From the NCBI GenBank assembly GCA_025560025.1, contig CP048486.1:1678001-1742000 (forward strand): a DNA stretch of 64,000 nt. The letters run 5' to 3'. Positions 41,605-51,296 of the stretch are shown one piece after another. The stretch comes from Agrobacterium tumefaciens. GTDB lineage: Bacteria > Pseudomonadota > Alphaproteobacteria > Rhizobiales > Rhizobiaceae. The notes below the pieces were generated by a model. The model saw only the letters and a list, made by a program, of their open reading frames with translations. It did no database searches and had not been told where the DNA came from. The first letter of the stretch is position 1, and every line of letters starts with the position of its first letter. A program made the translations under genes and the position numbers.

Positions 41605-43209
41605 TCACGCGTTTGAGGGTGCAAGTGGCGTGAGGCCGCGTATCATATCTGACGCTTTCTCGCCGATCATTATAGCCGTTGCGTTGGTATTGCCCGAAAT
41701 GAGTGTCGGCATGACGGAGTTGTCCACAATGCGCAGATTGCGAAGGCCGTGAACGCGTAGTTGCGGATCGACCACCGCCATCTCGTCATTGCCCATGCGG
41801 CAGGTGCCGACGGGATGGTAGACCGTCTTGCCTTTCGAGCGGATATAGGTTTCGAGCGCCGCTTCGTCCGCGACCGTATGTCCGGGATAGGCCTCTGTTT
41901 TCTCGACATAACCTGCGAAGGAAGGCTGCGCCAGGATTTCCCGGGCGAGCTTCAGTGACTTTACGGAGAGACGCATATCCTCCGGGGCTGTCAGGTAACG
42001 CGGGTCGACGATGGGATGGTCTGCCGGGTTGGTGGATTTCAGGCGGATTTCACCACGGCTTTCAGGACGCAGCACGCAGGGGTTCACCGTTGCGCCGGCG
42101 CGCTTGATCGGTTGCTGGTCGCTGTCCATGAAGACAATCGGTACGAAATGCATCTGGACGTTCGGCTCGGCCTCCATGTCGTCCACATTAACGAAGGCGC
42201 AGGCCTCCGTAACGTTCGACATGACCGGGCCGGACTTGAAGAGCAAATATTGCAAACCGTTGCGGATGGAGCGCAGGAAACTATCCTCTCCGTAGTAGCC
42301 ATAGCGGCCGGTACAAAAGCGGATGGCGGGGAATTCGAGATGATCCTGGAGGTTCTGGCCGACCCCTTCCAGCCGGCGCCGGACGGTGATGCCATGCTGG
42401 CGAAGCTCCGCCTCGGGGCCGATCCCTGACAACATCAGAAGCTTTGGCGTCTGCACCGCGCCGCCCGACAGGATGACTTCCTTGTCGGCCCGGACAGTTT
42501 CCAATTTACCGTTGCGAACATATTCGACGCCTGTTGCGCGGTCCCCTTCAAAGAGAATGCGCGTCACAAGGCAACCGGTGCGGATCTCCAGATTGCCGGA
42601 TTTCATGGCGGGACGAAGATAACCGACAGCCGCGCTGCAGCGTCGCCCGTTGCGCGTTGTGGTCTGGTTGAAGCCGACGCCACGCTGTCGCAGGCCGTTG
42701 AAATCCGGGGTGAAGGGGATGCCCGCCTCTTGCGCGCTGCGCACGAAGGCACGCGTTAGGTCATTCACCTGCCTGAGGTCGGAGACGCCAAGCGGGCCGC
42801 CGGTTCCGTGATAGGCGTCGGAGAGCCTGTCATTGTCTTCGGCGCGGCGGAAATAGGGGAGCACGTCACCATAGCTCCATCCGTCAGCGCCAAGACGCGC
42901 CCAGTCGTCATAGTCGCGGCGTTGGCCGCGGACATAGATGGCGGCGTTGACCGACCCGCCGCCGCCGAGGACAGCACCCTGCGGCATGACCGGCGCACGG
43001 CCGTTCAAGGCTGCCTGCTGCACCGTCTTGTAGTGATAGAGCAGATCGCTATCCAGCAGCTTCACAAAGCCGGCGGGGATGTGAATGAGCGGATTGCTGT
43101 CGCGCGGACCGGCCTCGATTACAAGCACCTTTCCGGCATCGGCCATTGCCAGCCGGCCTGCCAGAGCACTCCCTGCGGACCCACCTCCCACAACAATATA
43201 ATTGACCAT
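41605..43209 (-). CDS. GMC family FAD-dependent alcohol dehydrogenase
   Basis: This 534-residue glucose-methanol-choline oxidoreductase has the FAD loop IVVGGGSAGSALAGRLA (about 4-20), GMC signatures GAVLGGGGSVNAAIYVRG (about 76-93) and SGGAVQTPKLLMLSGIG, and the catalytic histidine block YHPVGTCRMG (about 472-481). The start at 43209 follows GGAGGAAGCGA; the extra ten residues upstream are not conserved. It oxidises an alcohol to an aldehyde, which the neighbouring dehydrogenases could process. It is expressed from operator site D. Confidence 0.9.
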   Translation of the reverse strand: MVNYIVVGGGSAGSALAGRLAMADAGKVLVIEAGPRDSNPLIHIPAGFVKLLDSDLLYHYKTVQQAALNGRAPVMPQGAVLGGGGSVNAAIYVRGQRRDYDDWARLGADGWSYGDVLPYFRRAEDNDRLSDAYHGTGGPLGVSDLRQVNDLTRAFVRSAQEAGIPFTPDFNGLRQRGVGFNQTTTRNGRRCSAAVGYLRPAMKSGNLEIRTGCLVTRILFEGDRATGVEYVRNGKLETVRADKEVILSGGAVQTPKLLMLSGIGPEAELRQHGITVRRRLEGVGQNLQDHLEFPAIRFCTGRYGYYGEDSFLRSIRNGLQYLLFKSGPVMSNVTEACAFVNVDDMEAEPNVQMHFVPIVFMDSDQQPIKRAGATVNPCVLRPESRGEIRLKSTNPADHPIVDPRYLTAPEDMRLSVKSLKLAREILAQPSFAGYVEKTEAYPGHTVADEAALETYIRSKGKTVYHPVGTCRMGNDEMAVVDPQLRVHGLRNLRIVDNSVMPTLISGNTNATAIMIGEKASDMIRGLTPLAPSNA

Positions 43210-43234
43210 TCGCTTCTTCCTCCAATAAAAATAT

Positions 43235-43246
43235 ATCATATATCTT
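43235..43246. promoter_or_regulatory. GntR operator, type 2, site D
   Basis: ATCATATATCTT matches the type-2 core at 11 of 12 positions and lies 26 bases before the GMC oxidoreductase start. It is inside the A/T-rich promoter of the GMC-gntR unit. The remaining gap up to 43376 contains no gene I can support. Confidence 0.6.
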
Positions 43247-43376
43247 ATTTTGGACGTAAGCCTGCGTCAATCGGGAGAATGGGCGAGCGGATCAGGAAAA
43301 TTATTGGATGGCTGGTCTCCACGGCGACGGGCGCGGATCACGTGTTGGGGGATGAGCCCAACTCCTCATGCGGAGA

Positions 43377-45371
43377 CTAAGCGCCTTGCGCCCTTGTCCT
43401 CAGTGTCTTCGGGCGCAACAGAAGCAGGAAAACCGGTGCGCCGATGACTGCGGTGACGATGCCCGCCGGTAGTTCAAGAGGAGCGATGATGCTGCGTCCT
43501 GCAAGATCTGCGAAAACCAGCAGCAGCGCACCGAGCGCCATCGCTACTGGCAGGCTGCGTGCATGTCGCGACCCGACCAGGAGCCTTGCGGCGTGAGGGG
43601 AGAGAAGGCCGACGAAGCTGACAGCGCCGATGGAGGAAACGGCAATCGCCACAACGCAGGCGGAATAGAGAATGGCCAATGTTCTCGCCCTGCCGGTCAC
43701 CATGCCGAGCGAGCGCGATTTTTCATCCCCCAGCGAGAGCGTATCCAGATGGCGGCTGCACAGGATGCCGATCGCCATCAAAATAATCACCCACGGAAAA
43801 AGGATAAGAACGTCAGCATAACCGCGCCCATGGGTCGAGCCTGTCAGCCAGGACAGGGCCTGTGCCGTCTGCAGCCGGGCTTCGACAACGACGATGGTGC
43901 CGGCTGCACCGAAACTCGCGGCGATGGCAACGCCTGCCAGAATGAGTCTTTCCGGCGCATTTTTGGGTCCGAAAAATCGCAGAAGGAGAACGGCGGCTAG
44001 AGCGCCTATAAAGGTCACCGCCTGGAAAATCAGCGTTCCGGGTATGAGGCCGGATAAAAGCCCGACAAGGCTGAACAAGGCGGCCCCCTGCGTGAGGCCG
44101 AGTGTTTCGGGGCTGCAAAGCGGATTGCGCGTGACGGCCTGTAAGACCGTACCGGCTGCTGCCAGCAGGGCGCCGCAACCAAGCGCCACAAGTAAACGCG
44201 GTGCGCGAATATCGAGGTTCGCGGCAATGTCCGTCATTGAGAGGGATACGCCATCGCCAATCGCCAGCGCAGCGCCGATACCTGCCAGCGAAATTACCGT
44301 CAAAACCGTGACCAGCAGGGGAATGGAAGGCAGCCGTAGCGCCGAAGGCGAGCCGATACGGCGCTCCGCCCCCAATCTCGAAGTCCGCAGCAGAAGCAGC
44401 ATGACCGGCGCGCCCAGGCAGGCGACGACAATGCCTGTCGGAACAATGGTGCCGTTGGTGCCGAAAAGCTGCGCAATGACATCGGCAAGGAGCAGGGTAT
44501 TGGCCCCCCAGATCAGCGATAGAGGCAGATGAAAGCGGTGCCTGATGATGCCAAGCGCGCGAAGAATGTTCGGGATCGCGAGCCCTATGAAACCAATCGG
44601 GCCTGCGAGTGTAACCGCAGCGCCGGACAACAGGATGCCGGCAAAAATGCCAGACATTGTCACGCTTCGCGTCAGGCCGAGACTGGCTGATGCCTGATCG
44701 CCGAGGCCGAGCAGGTCGAGCGGCCGCGCGATCAGCATCAGCGCCAGAAACGATAATAGAATGGCCGGACCGGCGACCAAGACTTTCGACCATCCGGTCT
44801 GGTCGAGAATACCGGAAGACCAGAGCACCAGACCGGAAGCCCTGTCGTCGGCGAGAAGGACGATTGCGGAAGAGACTGCGGCAAAGCAGAGGGAAATCGC
44901 AACGCCCGCCAGAGCCAGCCGCCCCGGCGGAGCGCGGAACCCGCCGGCGAGCGCGATGCAGGCCGCGGCTCCTGCCAGACCGCCCAATGTCGTTGCCATG
45001 ATCGGCGGCATGGCTATCGGCAACAACAATGTGGATATGACCAAAACGAGCTGGGCGCCGCTGGTGACGGACAGAATATCCGGCGCCGCCAGAGGATTTC
45101 TGAGCACGCTTTGCAAAACCGAGCCTGCCACAGCCAGAGCGGCTCCCGTCAGGATCGCCGCTATCACTCTTGGGGCGCGGCTCGTTTCCAGAATGGCCTG
45201 GGCGAGCGTGGTAGGGCGTGTCGGGAAGGCAAATATGTCGTGCCAGCCAATCAGCTTGCTTCCCAGCCGCATATCAAGTGCTGCCAGTACGAACAGAAGC
45301 AGAAGGCCAAGGGGTAAAAGGAGCGCCGAGGTGAGACGGTTCGAGCCGATGGACGGCAGCGGCATTTTCAT
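43377..45371 (-). CDS. fhuB: Ferric-siderophore ABC transporter permease, fused FhuB type
   Basis: This 664-residue protein is a tandem fusion of two FecCD-type permeases. The first half runs to about residue 325 (with SVLQSVLRNPLAAPDILSVTSGAQ) and the second repeats it (GTVLQAVTRNPLCSPETLGLTQGA, about 390-413). About 20 membrane helices are expected. Fused permeases are typical of FhuB for hydroxamate siderophores. Its ATG overlaps the ATPase stop (ATGA). It works with the ATPase at 45368 and the binding protein at 49431. Confidence 0.9.
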   Translation of the reverse strand: MKMPLPSIGSNRLTSALLLPLGLLLLFVLAALDMRLGSKLIGWHDIFAFPTRPTTLAQAILETSRAPRVIAAILTGAALAVAGSVLQSVLRNPLAAPDILSVTSGAQLVLVISTLLLPIAMPPIMATTLGGLAGAAACIALAGGFRAPPGRLALAGVAISLCFAAVSSAIVLLADDRASGLVLWSSGILDQTGWSKVLVAGPAILLSFLALMLIARPLDLLGLGDQASASLGLTRSVTMSGIFAGILLSGAAVTLAGPIGFIGLAIPNILRALGIIRHRFHLPLSLIWGANTLLLADVIAQLFGTNGTIVPTGIVVACLGAPVMLLLLRTSRLGAERRIGSPSALRLPSIPLLVTVLTVISLAGIGAALAIGDGVSLSMTDIAANLDIRAPRLLVALGCGALLAAAGTVLQAVTRNPLCSPETLGLTQGAALFSLVGLLSGLIPGTLIFQAVTFIGALAAVLLLRFFGPKNAPERLILAGVAIAASFGAAGTIVVVEARLQTAQALSWLTGSTHGRGYADVLILFPWVIILMAIGILCSRHLDTLSLGDEKSRSLGMVTGRARTLAILYSACVVAIAVSSIGAVSFVGLLSPHAARLLVGSRHARSLPVAMALGALLLVFADLAGRSIIAPLELPAGIVTAVIGAPVFLLLLRPKTLRTRAQGA

Positions 45372-46189
45372 TCGGAGACCTGATAGTCGCGTGGCCTGCC
45401 GGCTGCGCCGATCCAGTCGATCAGGCAATAGGCACGGTCGGCGCCGCCGGGATGCGCCACCAGGTCGACCTTGCAGCTAAAGGCCGCTTCCAGCAGGTCG
45501 GCTGTCAGCACCTGCCTTGCGGGACCCGTCGCCAGCACTTCACCCTTGCGCATCAATATCACGTCATCTGCGATATCCATGACCTGATTGAGATCATGAA
45601 GCACGGCGATGATCGTCAGGCCCTCCGTCCGGTTGAGCTGTCTCAGCAATGTCAGCAGTTCGGCCTGATGGCGAATGTCGAGAAAACTGGTCGGTTCGTC
45701 GAGAAAAAGAACGCTCGGTTGCTGGGCCAGCGCCATGGCGACCCAGGCACGCTGCCTTTCGCCTCCAGACAATGTTGCGAGCTGACGTGCGCGCAGGTGC
45801 TGCAGGTCGACCCTCTGGATGGCGCTGTCGATGATGTCGCGGTCAGTGGCTGAAAGGCGCCCAAGCCAGGGGCGGTGTGGATACCGACCCTGCTCGACCA
45901 GTTCTTCGACCGTGAGACCGACCGGAATTTCGGGCGATTGCCCCATGACGGCGACCCGTCGGGCAATATCACGGCGGCGCAATTCCGATAGCTCCCGCCC
46001 CAGAAGCAGCACCTTGCCGTCCGTCGGCACTTCCAGCCCGGCGAGGCATTTGAGAAGCGTACTTTTTCCGGAACCGTTCGCCCCGCAAATGACGGTGACG
46101 CGCCCCGTCTGCGCCTGAATGTCGACGTTGCGTAGAGCATAGGCCTGATCGTAGGCGACACTCAAACCGCGCGCTTGCGCAGCGGGCAT
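45368..46189 (-). CDS. fhuC: Ferric-siderophore ABC transporter ATP-binding protein
   Basis: This 273-residue FepC/FhuC-type ATPase has Walker A GANGSGKST (about 35-43), signature LSGGERQR (about 139-146) and Walker B VLFLDEPTSFLD (about 158-169). I start it at MPAAQARGLSVAYDQ (46189); the longer open frame runs back through the AraC gene. It is followed by the fused permease gene in the same unit. Confidence 0.92.
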   Translation of the reverse strand: MPAAQARGLSVAYDQAYALRNVDIQAQTGRVTVICGANGSGKSTLLKCLAGLEVPTDGKVLLLGRELSELRRRDIARRVAVMGQSPEIPVGLTVEELVEQGRYPHRPWLGRLSATDRDIIDSAIQRVDLQHLRARQLATLSGGERQRAWVAMALAQQPSVLFLDEPTSFLDIRHQAELLTLLRQLNRTEGLTIIAVLHDLNQVMDIADDVILMRKGEVLATGPARQVLTADLLEAAFSCKVDLVAHPGGADRAYCLIDWIGAAGRPRDYQVSE

Positions 46190-46206
46190 ATCAGTTCGGG
46201 TCCTGT

Positions 46207-46953
46207 TCAAACCGCAACCTCGCGCATGGCCTTTCGCAGCGATGACAGGCTGCGATAACCGACATCCGCTGCCGCTTCCTCCAGCCGTGCGCCTTCCGCC
46301 TGCCTGCGCATCACATGCGCCATGCGCAGCCGGCGGCGCCACTCGGCAAAACTCATGCCGGTCTGAGTGCGGAATTTTCGGGTCATGGTCCTGCGGCTCA
46401 TGCCGAGATTGTCTGCCCAGTGGTCGATATCGAGGTCGATCGCCGGCGTTTCGGACAGGTCCCGGCACAGGCGCTGCAGGCGTTTGTCGCTCGGCATGGG
46501 AAGTGCAAAAGGACCCTCCTGCGCATCGGCAATCTCTTCGAGGATCAGGGCGGCCAGATGCCCGCCGCGACCATTTTCATCATAAAGCGTCGGTTGTTCG
46601 AGAAAGGATCCAACCGCTGCGGACAGGAGAACGGATGTGGAGATGACGCGGGTCGGCTCCCAGCGCAATGTCAGGCCGGGTTCGGGCTCGATATAAAGCG
46701 ACTGCATGGAGACGCGTCCGTGGGACCTCACCGCATGGGGAATGTCGGGGGTAATGAGCAGGCCATATCCACTCGGAATGATGAATGAGGTATCGGGGGT
46801 GCGAGCGGTCATGAAACCGTCGACAATTTGCAGCAGTTGGCCGCGCCGATGGCTGTGCCAGCCGAAATCGACGCTCTTTTCATATATGCGCGCCATTGCC
46901 GCGACGGGCCTCGGCACGTTTTGAAGGTCCACGGCCTTTTGCGGCTGTTTCAT
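46207..46953 (-). CDS. AraC family transcriptional regulator
   Basis: This 248-residue protein has a cupin-like amino half (VDFGWHSHRRGQLLQI, about 20-35) and a carboxyl pair of helix-turn-helix motifs (WADNLGMSRRTMTRKFRTQTG and LEEAAADVGYRSLSSLRKAM). The ATG at 46953 follows GGGAGATACG. It is divergent from the TonB-dependent receptor gene and 17 bases from the ATPase gene behind it. It probably activates siderophore uptake in response to the ligand. Confidence 0.88.
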   Translation of the reverse strand: MKQPQKAVDLQNVPRPVAAMARIYEKSVDFGWHSHRRGQLLQIVDGFMTARTPDTSFIIPSGYGLLITPDIPHAVRSHGRVSMQSLYIEPEPGLTLRWEPTRVISTSVLLSAAVGSFLEQPTLYDENGRGGHLAALILEEIADAQEGPFALPMPSDKRLQRLCRDLSETPAIDLDIDHWADNLGMSRRTMTRKFRTQTGMSFAEWRRRLRMAHVMRRQAEGARLEEAAADVGYRSLSSLRKAMREVAV

Positions 46954-47085
46954 CGTATCTCCCAATGCAGCCGGACCAGAAACCTGGTGGGCATTGTCAT
47001 GAACGGAGCAATAGCCGCACGCATCTGTTTTTTCAAAAGGAAAAGATGGCCCGGTTATGGGTTTATTTGCGTATTTCGCTCATTC

Positions 47086-47102
47086 GGGCCATTTAATGGC
47101 CC
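47086..47102. promoter_or_regulatory. Perfect palindrome in the receptor promoter region
   Basis: GGGCCATTTAATGGCCC is a perfect 17-base palindrome in the 288-base gap between the AraC and receptor genes. A related ATGGCCCG half lies at about 47046. It may bind an iron or AraC regulator, or form a short hairpin. No convincing classical Fur box is seen. The rest of the gap holds no gene. Confidence 0.45.
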
Positions 47103-47241
47103 GTTTGCGATCAAGTTTGACCTGACAATGATGATAAAAAAAGTCTAGTTAAGCGGCCGAATGCGGCGGGATAGAGCTTTATGGCGGAAACTCCGAGGTC
47201 TTTACCCGCCCCGGCAGTCCTCACATCACAGGTTCCCCATA

Positions 47242-49437
47242 ATGCAAAATTCCCGCCTCACAACGCGCAAGCCATCTGATTTCCTGCCCAGACGCGCGCG
47301 GTTTCTGATTTTGACGTCGGGCGTTGCATTGGGCGTGATCGCAGGCCAGAGAGTGGCGATTGCGCAGGAGGCCAACGGCTCCACGCAACTTGAAACCATC
47401 GTGCTACAGGGAAAAGCCGCTGCCAAGGGGGCACGTGTCGAGCAGCGCGGCTATGTCGCCCGGGATTCCGCTTCCGCCACGAAAACCTCCACGCCCGTCG
47501 CCGAAACGCCGCAGTCCGTCTCCGTCATTACGCGTGGTGCCATGACCGATCGTGCCGTGCAGACCGTGGCGGACAGCCTGCTCTACAGTTCTAACGTCAA
47601 CGGTCAGCGTTACGGCAATGATCCGCGCTCTGACTATTTTACCATTCGCGGTTTTGCCGCCGATCTTTACCTCGATGGGCTGAGAGTGCCGCAGATCGCC
47701 AACCAGACCGGCGGTTATGCGGGCTTTCGTGTGGAGCCGTATTTTCTGAACCGTGTGGAGGTCCTGCGCGGACCGAGTTCGGCGCTATTCGGCCAGACAA
47801 ATGTTGGCGGCGTCGTCAACATGATCAGCAAGGACCCGAAAGACGTTGCCGGCGGCGAACTCTACACGCGTTTCGGCAGCTATAATCAGAAAGAGATCGG
47901 TTTTGACGCGACCGGTCCTATCGGTACTGGTTCCGGGCTCAGCTACCGGTTGGAGGGTGTTCTGCGTGACAGCGACGCCATGAACGATTTCGGCAAGAAC
48001 GACCGTGTCGCCATCAGCCCCACCGTAAAGTGGTCGCCGGATGAGGATACCAGCCTGACGGTATATGGCGCCTATATGAAGGATGATGCCGGCCAGGTGC
48101 CGTCGCTCATTCCGGCTGCAGGCAGTGTCTATCCGAACAGGCTTGGACTGACGATACCCCGCAATTTCTCCGATGGTGATCCTTCGCTTGCGATCTACGA
48201 CAAGGAAACGGCCTATGTCGGCTATCGTTTCGAACATGCTTTCAGCGATGATCTCGTGCTGCGGCAGAATTTCCGTTATTCCTATCTCGACGTGAACTAC
48301 CAGAACCTGTTCGGCAACGGTCTCGCCGCCAATCAGCGCACGCTTTCCCGCCTGGTTTACAATGCGCAACCGACACTCAATGCTGCCGCACTCGATACCA
48401 ATCTCGAATATAAGTTCGATACCGGCGCGGTCAGCCACACCCTGCTTGGCGGTGTCGACCTGCAATGGCAGAACCTGGTCAACGACACCGGTTCCCGGGC
48501 GGGTCCGACACTTGATCTTTTCAACCCGACCTACAATATCGGCGTCACCCCGGCGACATTGACGACGCGCCTCGACCAGACACAGCGTCAGATCGGCATC
48601 TATCTTCAGGATCAGATCGAGATCGGCGGCTTCAGGCTGACAGCCGGCGGACGTCAGGATTACGTGGACAACGATTCCGACAGCACGGCGCTCTCCAGCG
48701 GCATCACCACACAGTACAGGCGAAATCACAGCGCCTTTACCGGCAGGGTAGGGGCTGCCTATGTCTTCGACAATGGCATCATTCCCTACGCCGTCTATTC
48801 CACCTCATTTGCCCCTGTTCTGACACTCGCAGCGGATCCGCTCAAGCCGACGACCGGAGAGTTGAAGGAAGTGGGCGTCAAATACGCGCCTGAGGGCGAA
48901 GACTTCAGCCTCACGCTTTCCGGTTTCGAGGCAACCCAGCAAAATGTGGTGAACCGCATTGCGGGCGTTTATTACCAGACCGACGAAGTACGTGTCCGCG
49001 GCATTGAGCTCGAGGCAAACGCGACGCTCTGGGATCGTATCAATCTGACGGCTGCGGCCAGCTGGCAGGACCCGGAAGTTACCCGGAGCGAGACTGCAAC
49101 CCAGGTCGGCAAGATGCCATATACGGTTCCAAAGCAGCAGCAGTCGCTTTTCGTCAGCTATGATGTCCCTATGCCGGATGCCTGGGACGGGAAGCTGACC
49201 CTGGGCGTCGGTGCACGTCACGTCGGCAAGACGGCCGGGGATACGGCGAATTCATTCTTCGTGCCGGGCTACACATTGGTGGATGCGTTTGCCCGTTATG
49301 ATCATGATCGCTATTCTTTCCAGCTCAATGGTTATAATCTTGGCGACAAGACCTATGTCGCCGGCTGCAACACGACCACGCAGTGCTATTACGGTCAGGG
49401 GTTGACCGTGGTCGGCACGGTGAGTGTGAAATGGTGA
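47242..49437 (+). CDS. TonB-dependent siderophore receptor, FhuA/FoxA-like
   Basis: This 731-residue outer-membrane receptor has a signal peptide ending at about AIAQ (residue ~42), a possible TonB box LETIVLQGK, the plug (TPQSVSVITRGAMTDRAVQT and TIRGFAADLYLDGLRVP, about 90-160) and a beta barrel ending in VSVKW with the terminal aromatic residue. Its sequence type fits ferrichrome/hydroxamate receptors. Its last codons overlap the binding-protein start. It imports the ferric complex, which then passes to the proteins at 49431 and 43377-46189. Confidence 0.92.
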   Translation: MQNSRLTTRKPSDFLPRRARFLILTSGVALGVIAGQRVAIAQEANGSTQLETIVLQGKAAAKGARVEQRGYVARDSASATKTSTPVAETPQSVSVITRGAMTDRAVQTVADSLLYSSNVNGQRYGNDPRSDYFTIRGFAADLYLDGLRVPQIANQTGGYAGFRVEPYFLNRVEVLRGPSSALFGQTNVGGVVNMISKDPKDVAGGELYTRFGSYNQKEIGFDATGPIGTGSGLSYRLEGVLRDSDAMNDFGKNDRVAISPTVKWSPDEDTSLTVYGAYMKDDAGQVPSLIPAAGSVYPNRLGLTIPRNFSDGDPSLAIYDKETAYVGYRFEHAFSDDLVLRQNFRYSYLDVNYQNLFGNGLAANQRTLSRLVYNAQPTLNAAALDTNLEYKFDTGAVSHTLLGGVDLQWQNLVNDTGSRAGPTLDLFNPTYNIGVTPATLTTRLDQTQRQIGIYLQDQIEIGGFRLTAGGRQDYVDNDSDSTALSSGITTQYRRNHSAFTGRVGAAYVFDNGIIPYAVYSTSFAPVLTLAADPLKPTTGELKEVGVKYAPEGEDFSLTLSGFEATQQNVVNRIAGVYYQTDEVRVRGIELEANATLWDRINLTAAASWQDPEVTRSETATQVGKMPYTVPKQQQSLFVSYDVPMPDAWDGKLTLGVGARHVGKTAGDTANSFFVPGYTLVDAFARYDHDRYSFQLNGYNLGDKTYVAGCNTTTQCYYGQGLTVVGTVSVKW

Positions 49438-50306
49438 CAGCAATTCGAAGACGATCTTTCGTAACCGGCGTGGTGGCTCTGGCCACCACGCCGAAATCGT
49501 TTGCGGCGCCTGCGCCCAAACGTGTCGTTACGCTTGAATGGACTTCGACCGAAATTGCGCTCTCCCTAGGAATTTCGCCGGTTGGATGTGCAGAACCTTC
49601 CGGTTATCGCACCTGGGTGGATGTCGATAACGACCGGCTTGGTGATGTTGTCGATGTCGGACGGCGGCAGCAGCCGAGCCTTGAAGCCATTCGCAAGCTG
49701 CAGCCCGATCTCATCCTGTCTTCCCGTTTCCGCCACGCATCACTCGCTTCAGCGCTTGGCGATATCGCGCCGACCCATCTGATCGACGATCAGGCTGCCG
49801 ATGGCGACATGCTGGCGGGCGTCTATCGCAGCGTCACTCAGGCTGGCGCTGCACTTGCGCGGGAGAGTGAAGCTGCAGCACTGCTGGCGCGGCTGGACGA
49901 GAGCATGGAGATTTTGAAGGCCCGGTTCCACGGAAAGGTTTCGGGGCGCAAGCTGATCGTGGCTCAGCCCCTGCCGGGCGTGCCGCGGCTGCGGATATTC
50001 GCGCCCAACTCGGCCATCGCGGGATTGCTGCACAGGATAGGGTTTGCCCCCGCCATGGACCTGCCGCCGCAACCATTCGGCTTCACGACGATCGACCTTG
50101 AAGGGCTCGCCGCCCTTGACGGTCAGGGCACCCTGTTCCTCCTATCGGAGTCGGTACCGGATGACCTTCGCAATGCCGCGCTCTGGCCGGTTCTCCCGAT
50201 CGTTGCGCAAGGCAATGTCATGGTGACAGGTGCCACGACCTGGCCATTCGGCTCAACGGCATCATTGCAGAAGCTGGTCGGTGAGATTACCAGCCAGTTC
50301 GATTGA
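49431..50306 (+). CDS. fhuD: Ferric-siderophore periplasmic binding protein, FhuD type
   Basis: This 291-residue class-III binding protein begins MVTAIRRRSFVTGVVALA, a twin-arginine-like signal that suggests folded export. VVTLEWTSTEIALSLGISPVG and LEAIRKLQPDLILSSRF are typical FhuD/FecB blocks. The ATG lies inside the last codons of the receptor gene. It delivers the siderophore to the fused permease, whose gene is in the divergent unit. Confidence 0.9.
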   Translation: MVTAIRRRSFVTGVVALATTPKSFAAPAPKRVVTLEWTSTEIALSLGISPVGCAEPSGYRTWVDVDNDRLGDVVDVGRRQQPSLEAIRKLQPDLILSSRFRHASLASALGDIAPTHLIDDQAADGDMLAGVYRSVTQAGAALARESEAAALLARLDESMEILKARFHGKVSGRKLIVAQPLPGVPRLRIFAPNSAIAGLLHRIGFAPAMDLPPQPFGFTTIDLEGLAALDGQGTLFLLSESVPDDLRNAALWPVLPIVAQGNVMVTGATTWPFGSTASLQKLVGEITSQFD

Positions 50307-50322
50307 CATTGCTGGACGGCTG

Positions 50323-51060
50323 ATGCTGCGAACAGAAATACTGAGCTGCCTTTTTGAACAATCGACACCCGTCGGTTCCCGTTCATTTTTTCAACGAAAA
50401 CGGCGCGGCGATCTTCTCCTTGCCGAGCTTCTGGAGCCGCGCCGCATCGAGAGGGTACTGAGGAATTATGGTCGTAGACATGGGCGCGAGCCGCTCCGTG
50501 AAGCAGTCGCAAGTGAATGGTCCAAACGGTACTTCGCTTCGATTGTGAAGCCAGCGGTCGCTGCAGCGATCCTGGTCGACTGGCGGCCGCCGCTCACGCC
50601 GGAGAAGATCGGCCTTGATGTGAATGATGATGGTGACATCGTTTCGGTGCGCCTCTCGTCTTTTGGCCGGCCTGTTGCTGCAGCGTCGGCGGAAGAGCGC
50701 TTCGATTTTCTGATCAGGGACAATCTGGCCGTGGTCGTGAATGCGATCGCCAATGCAAGCGGCCTTTCACGGAACGTCCTGTGGAGCAATGCCGGCAACA
50801 TGTTCGAGGGAACCACACGCAGTTGCGAAGCGCTTTTGCAGTTGAGAACAAGCGGCCTCGATCACGCCTTCGAAATTCTCAAGACAGAGCTTTTGTCTGA
50901 CGGCGCGCGTAACCCGCTCTTTCGGCCTATTATCTATCCCGTGGAAGGCGGCCAGCCCAAACGCAGGCGCCGGGTATGCTGTGTGCGCTATCTTCTGGAT
51001 GCGCTGGATTATTGCGCTACATGCCCCGTTCCAGAGAGATGTAAATCCAGTCAGAACTGA
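50323..51060 (+). CDS. fhuF: FhuF-like siderophore-iron reductase
   Basis: This 245-residue protein ends with the motif CC-x10-C-x2-C (RVCCVRYLLDALDYCATCP), the cluster-binding signature of FhuF [2Fe-2S] ferric reductases. It starts at 50323, 16 bases after the binding-protein stop; a longer upstream frame lies inside that gene. In known systems FhuF releases iron by reducing the hydroxamate complex in the cytoplasm. It closes the plus-strand siderophore unit. Confidence 0.9.
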   Translation: MLRTEILSCLFEQSTPVGSRSFFQRKRRGDLLLAELLEPRRIERVLRNYGRRHGREPLREAVASEWSKRYFASIVKPAVAAAILVDWRPPLTPEKIGLDVNDDGDIVSVRLSSFGRPVAAASAEERFDFLIRDNLAVVVNAIANASGLSRNVLWSNAGNMFEGTTRSCEALLQLRTSGLDHAFEILKTELLSDGARNPLFRPIIYPVEGGQPKRRRRVCCVRYLLDALDYCATCPVPERCKSSQN

Positions 51061-51296
51061 CGCTTGAAGCCCGTGCGACCGCTTGCTTGCCGAGGGATGG
51101 CGGCAGGATATGCGGCGCTCATTTTTTAACCGATGGGCGCTCAATCCGATCTACCACTTTTTTACTGAAATACGGTATCTTGTCATCCGGCCTCGGTTGG
51201 CGTACTCGAAACCGATAAAAGACCCTGTGCCTATTAACAATACGGTGCGGTGGCGCTGCGTTTCGGCGCCATACACCTCATGACGTTGGGATTGCG
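51061..51296. other. Intergenic region before acnB
   Basis: This 236-base stretch should hold the acnB promoter. I see no convincing gene; an open frame of 66 codons on the plus strand lacks a ribosome site and any recognisable sequence. The acnB start is preceded only by the weak GGGATTGCG. Confidence 0.5.
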
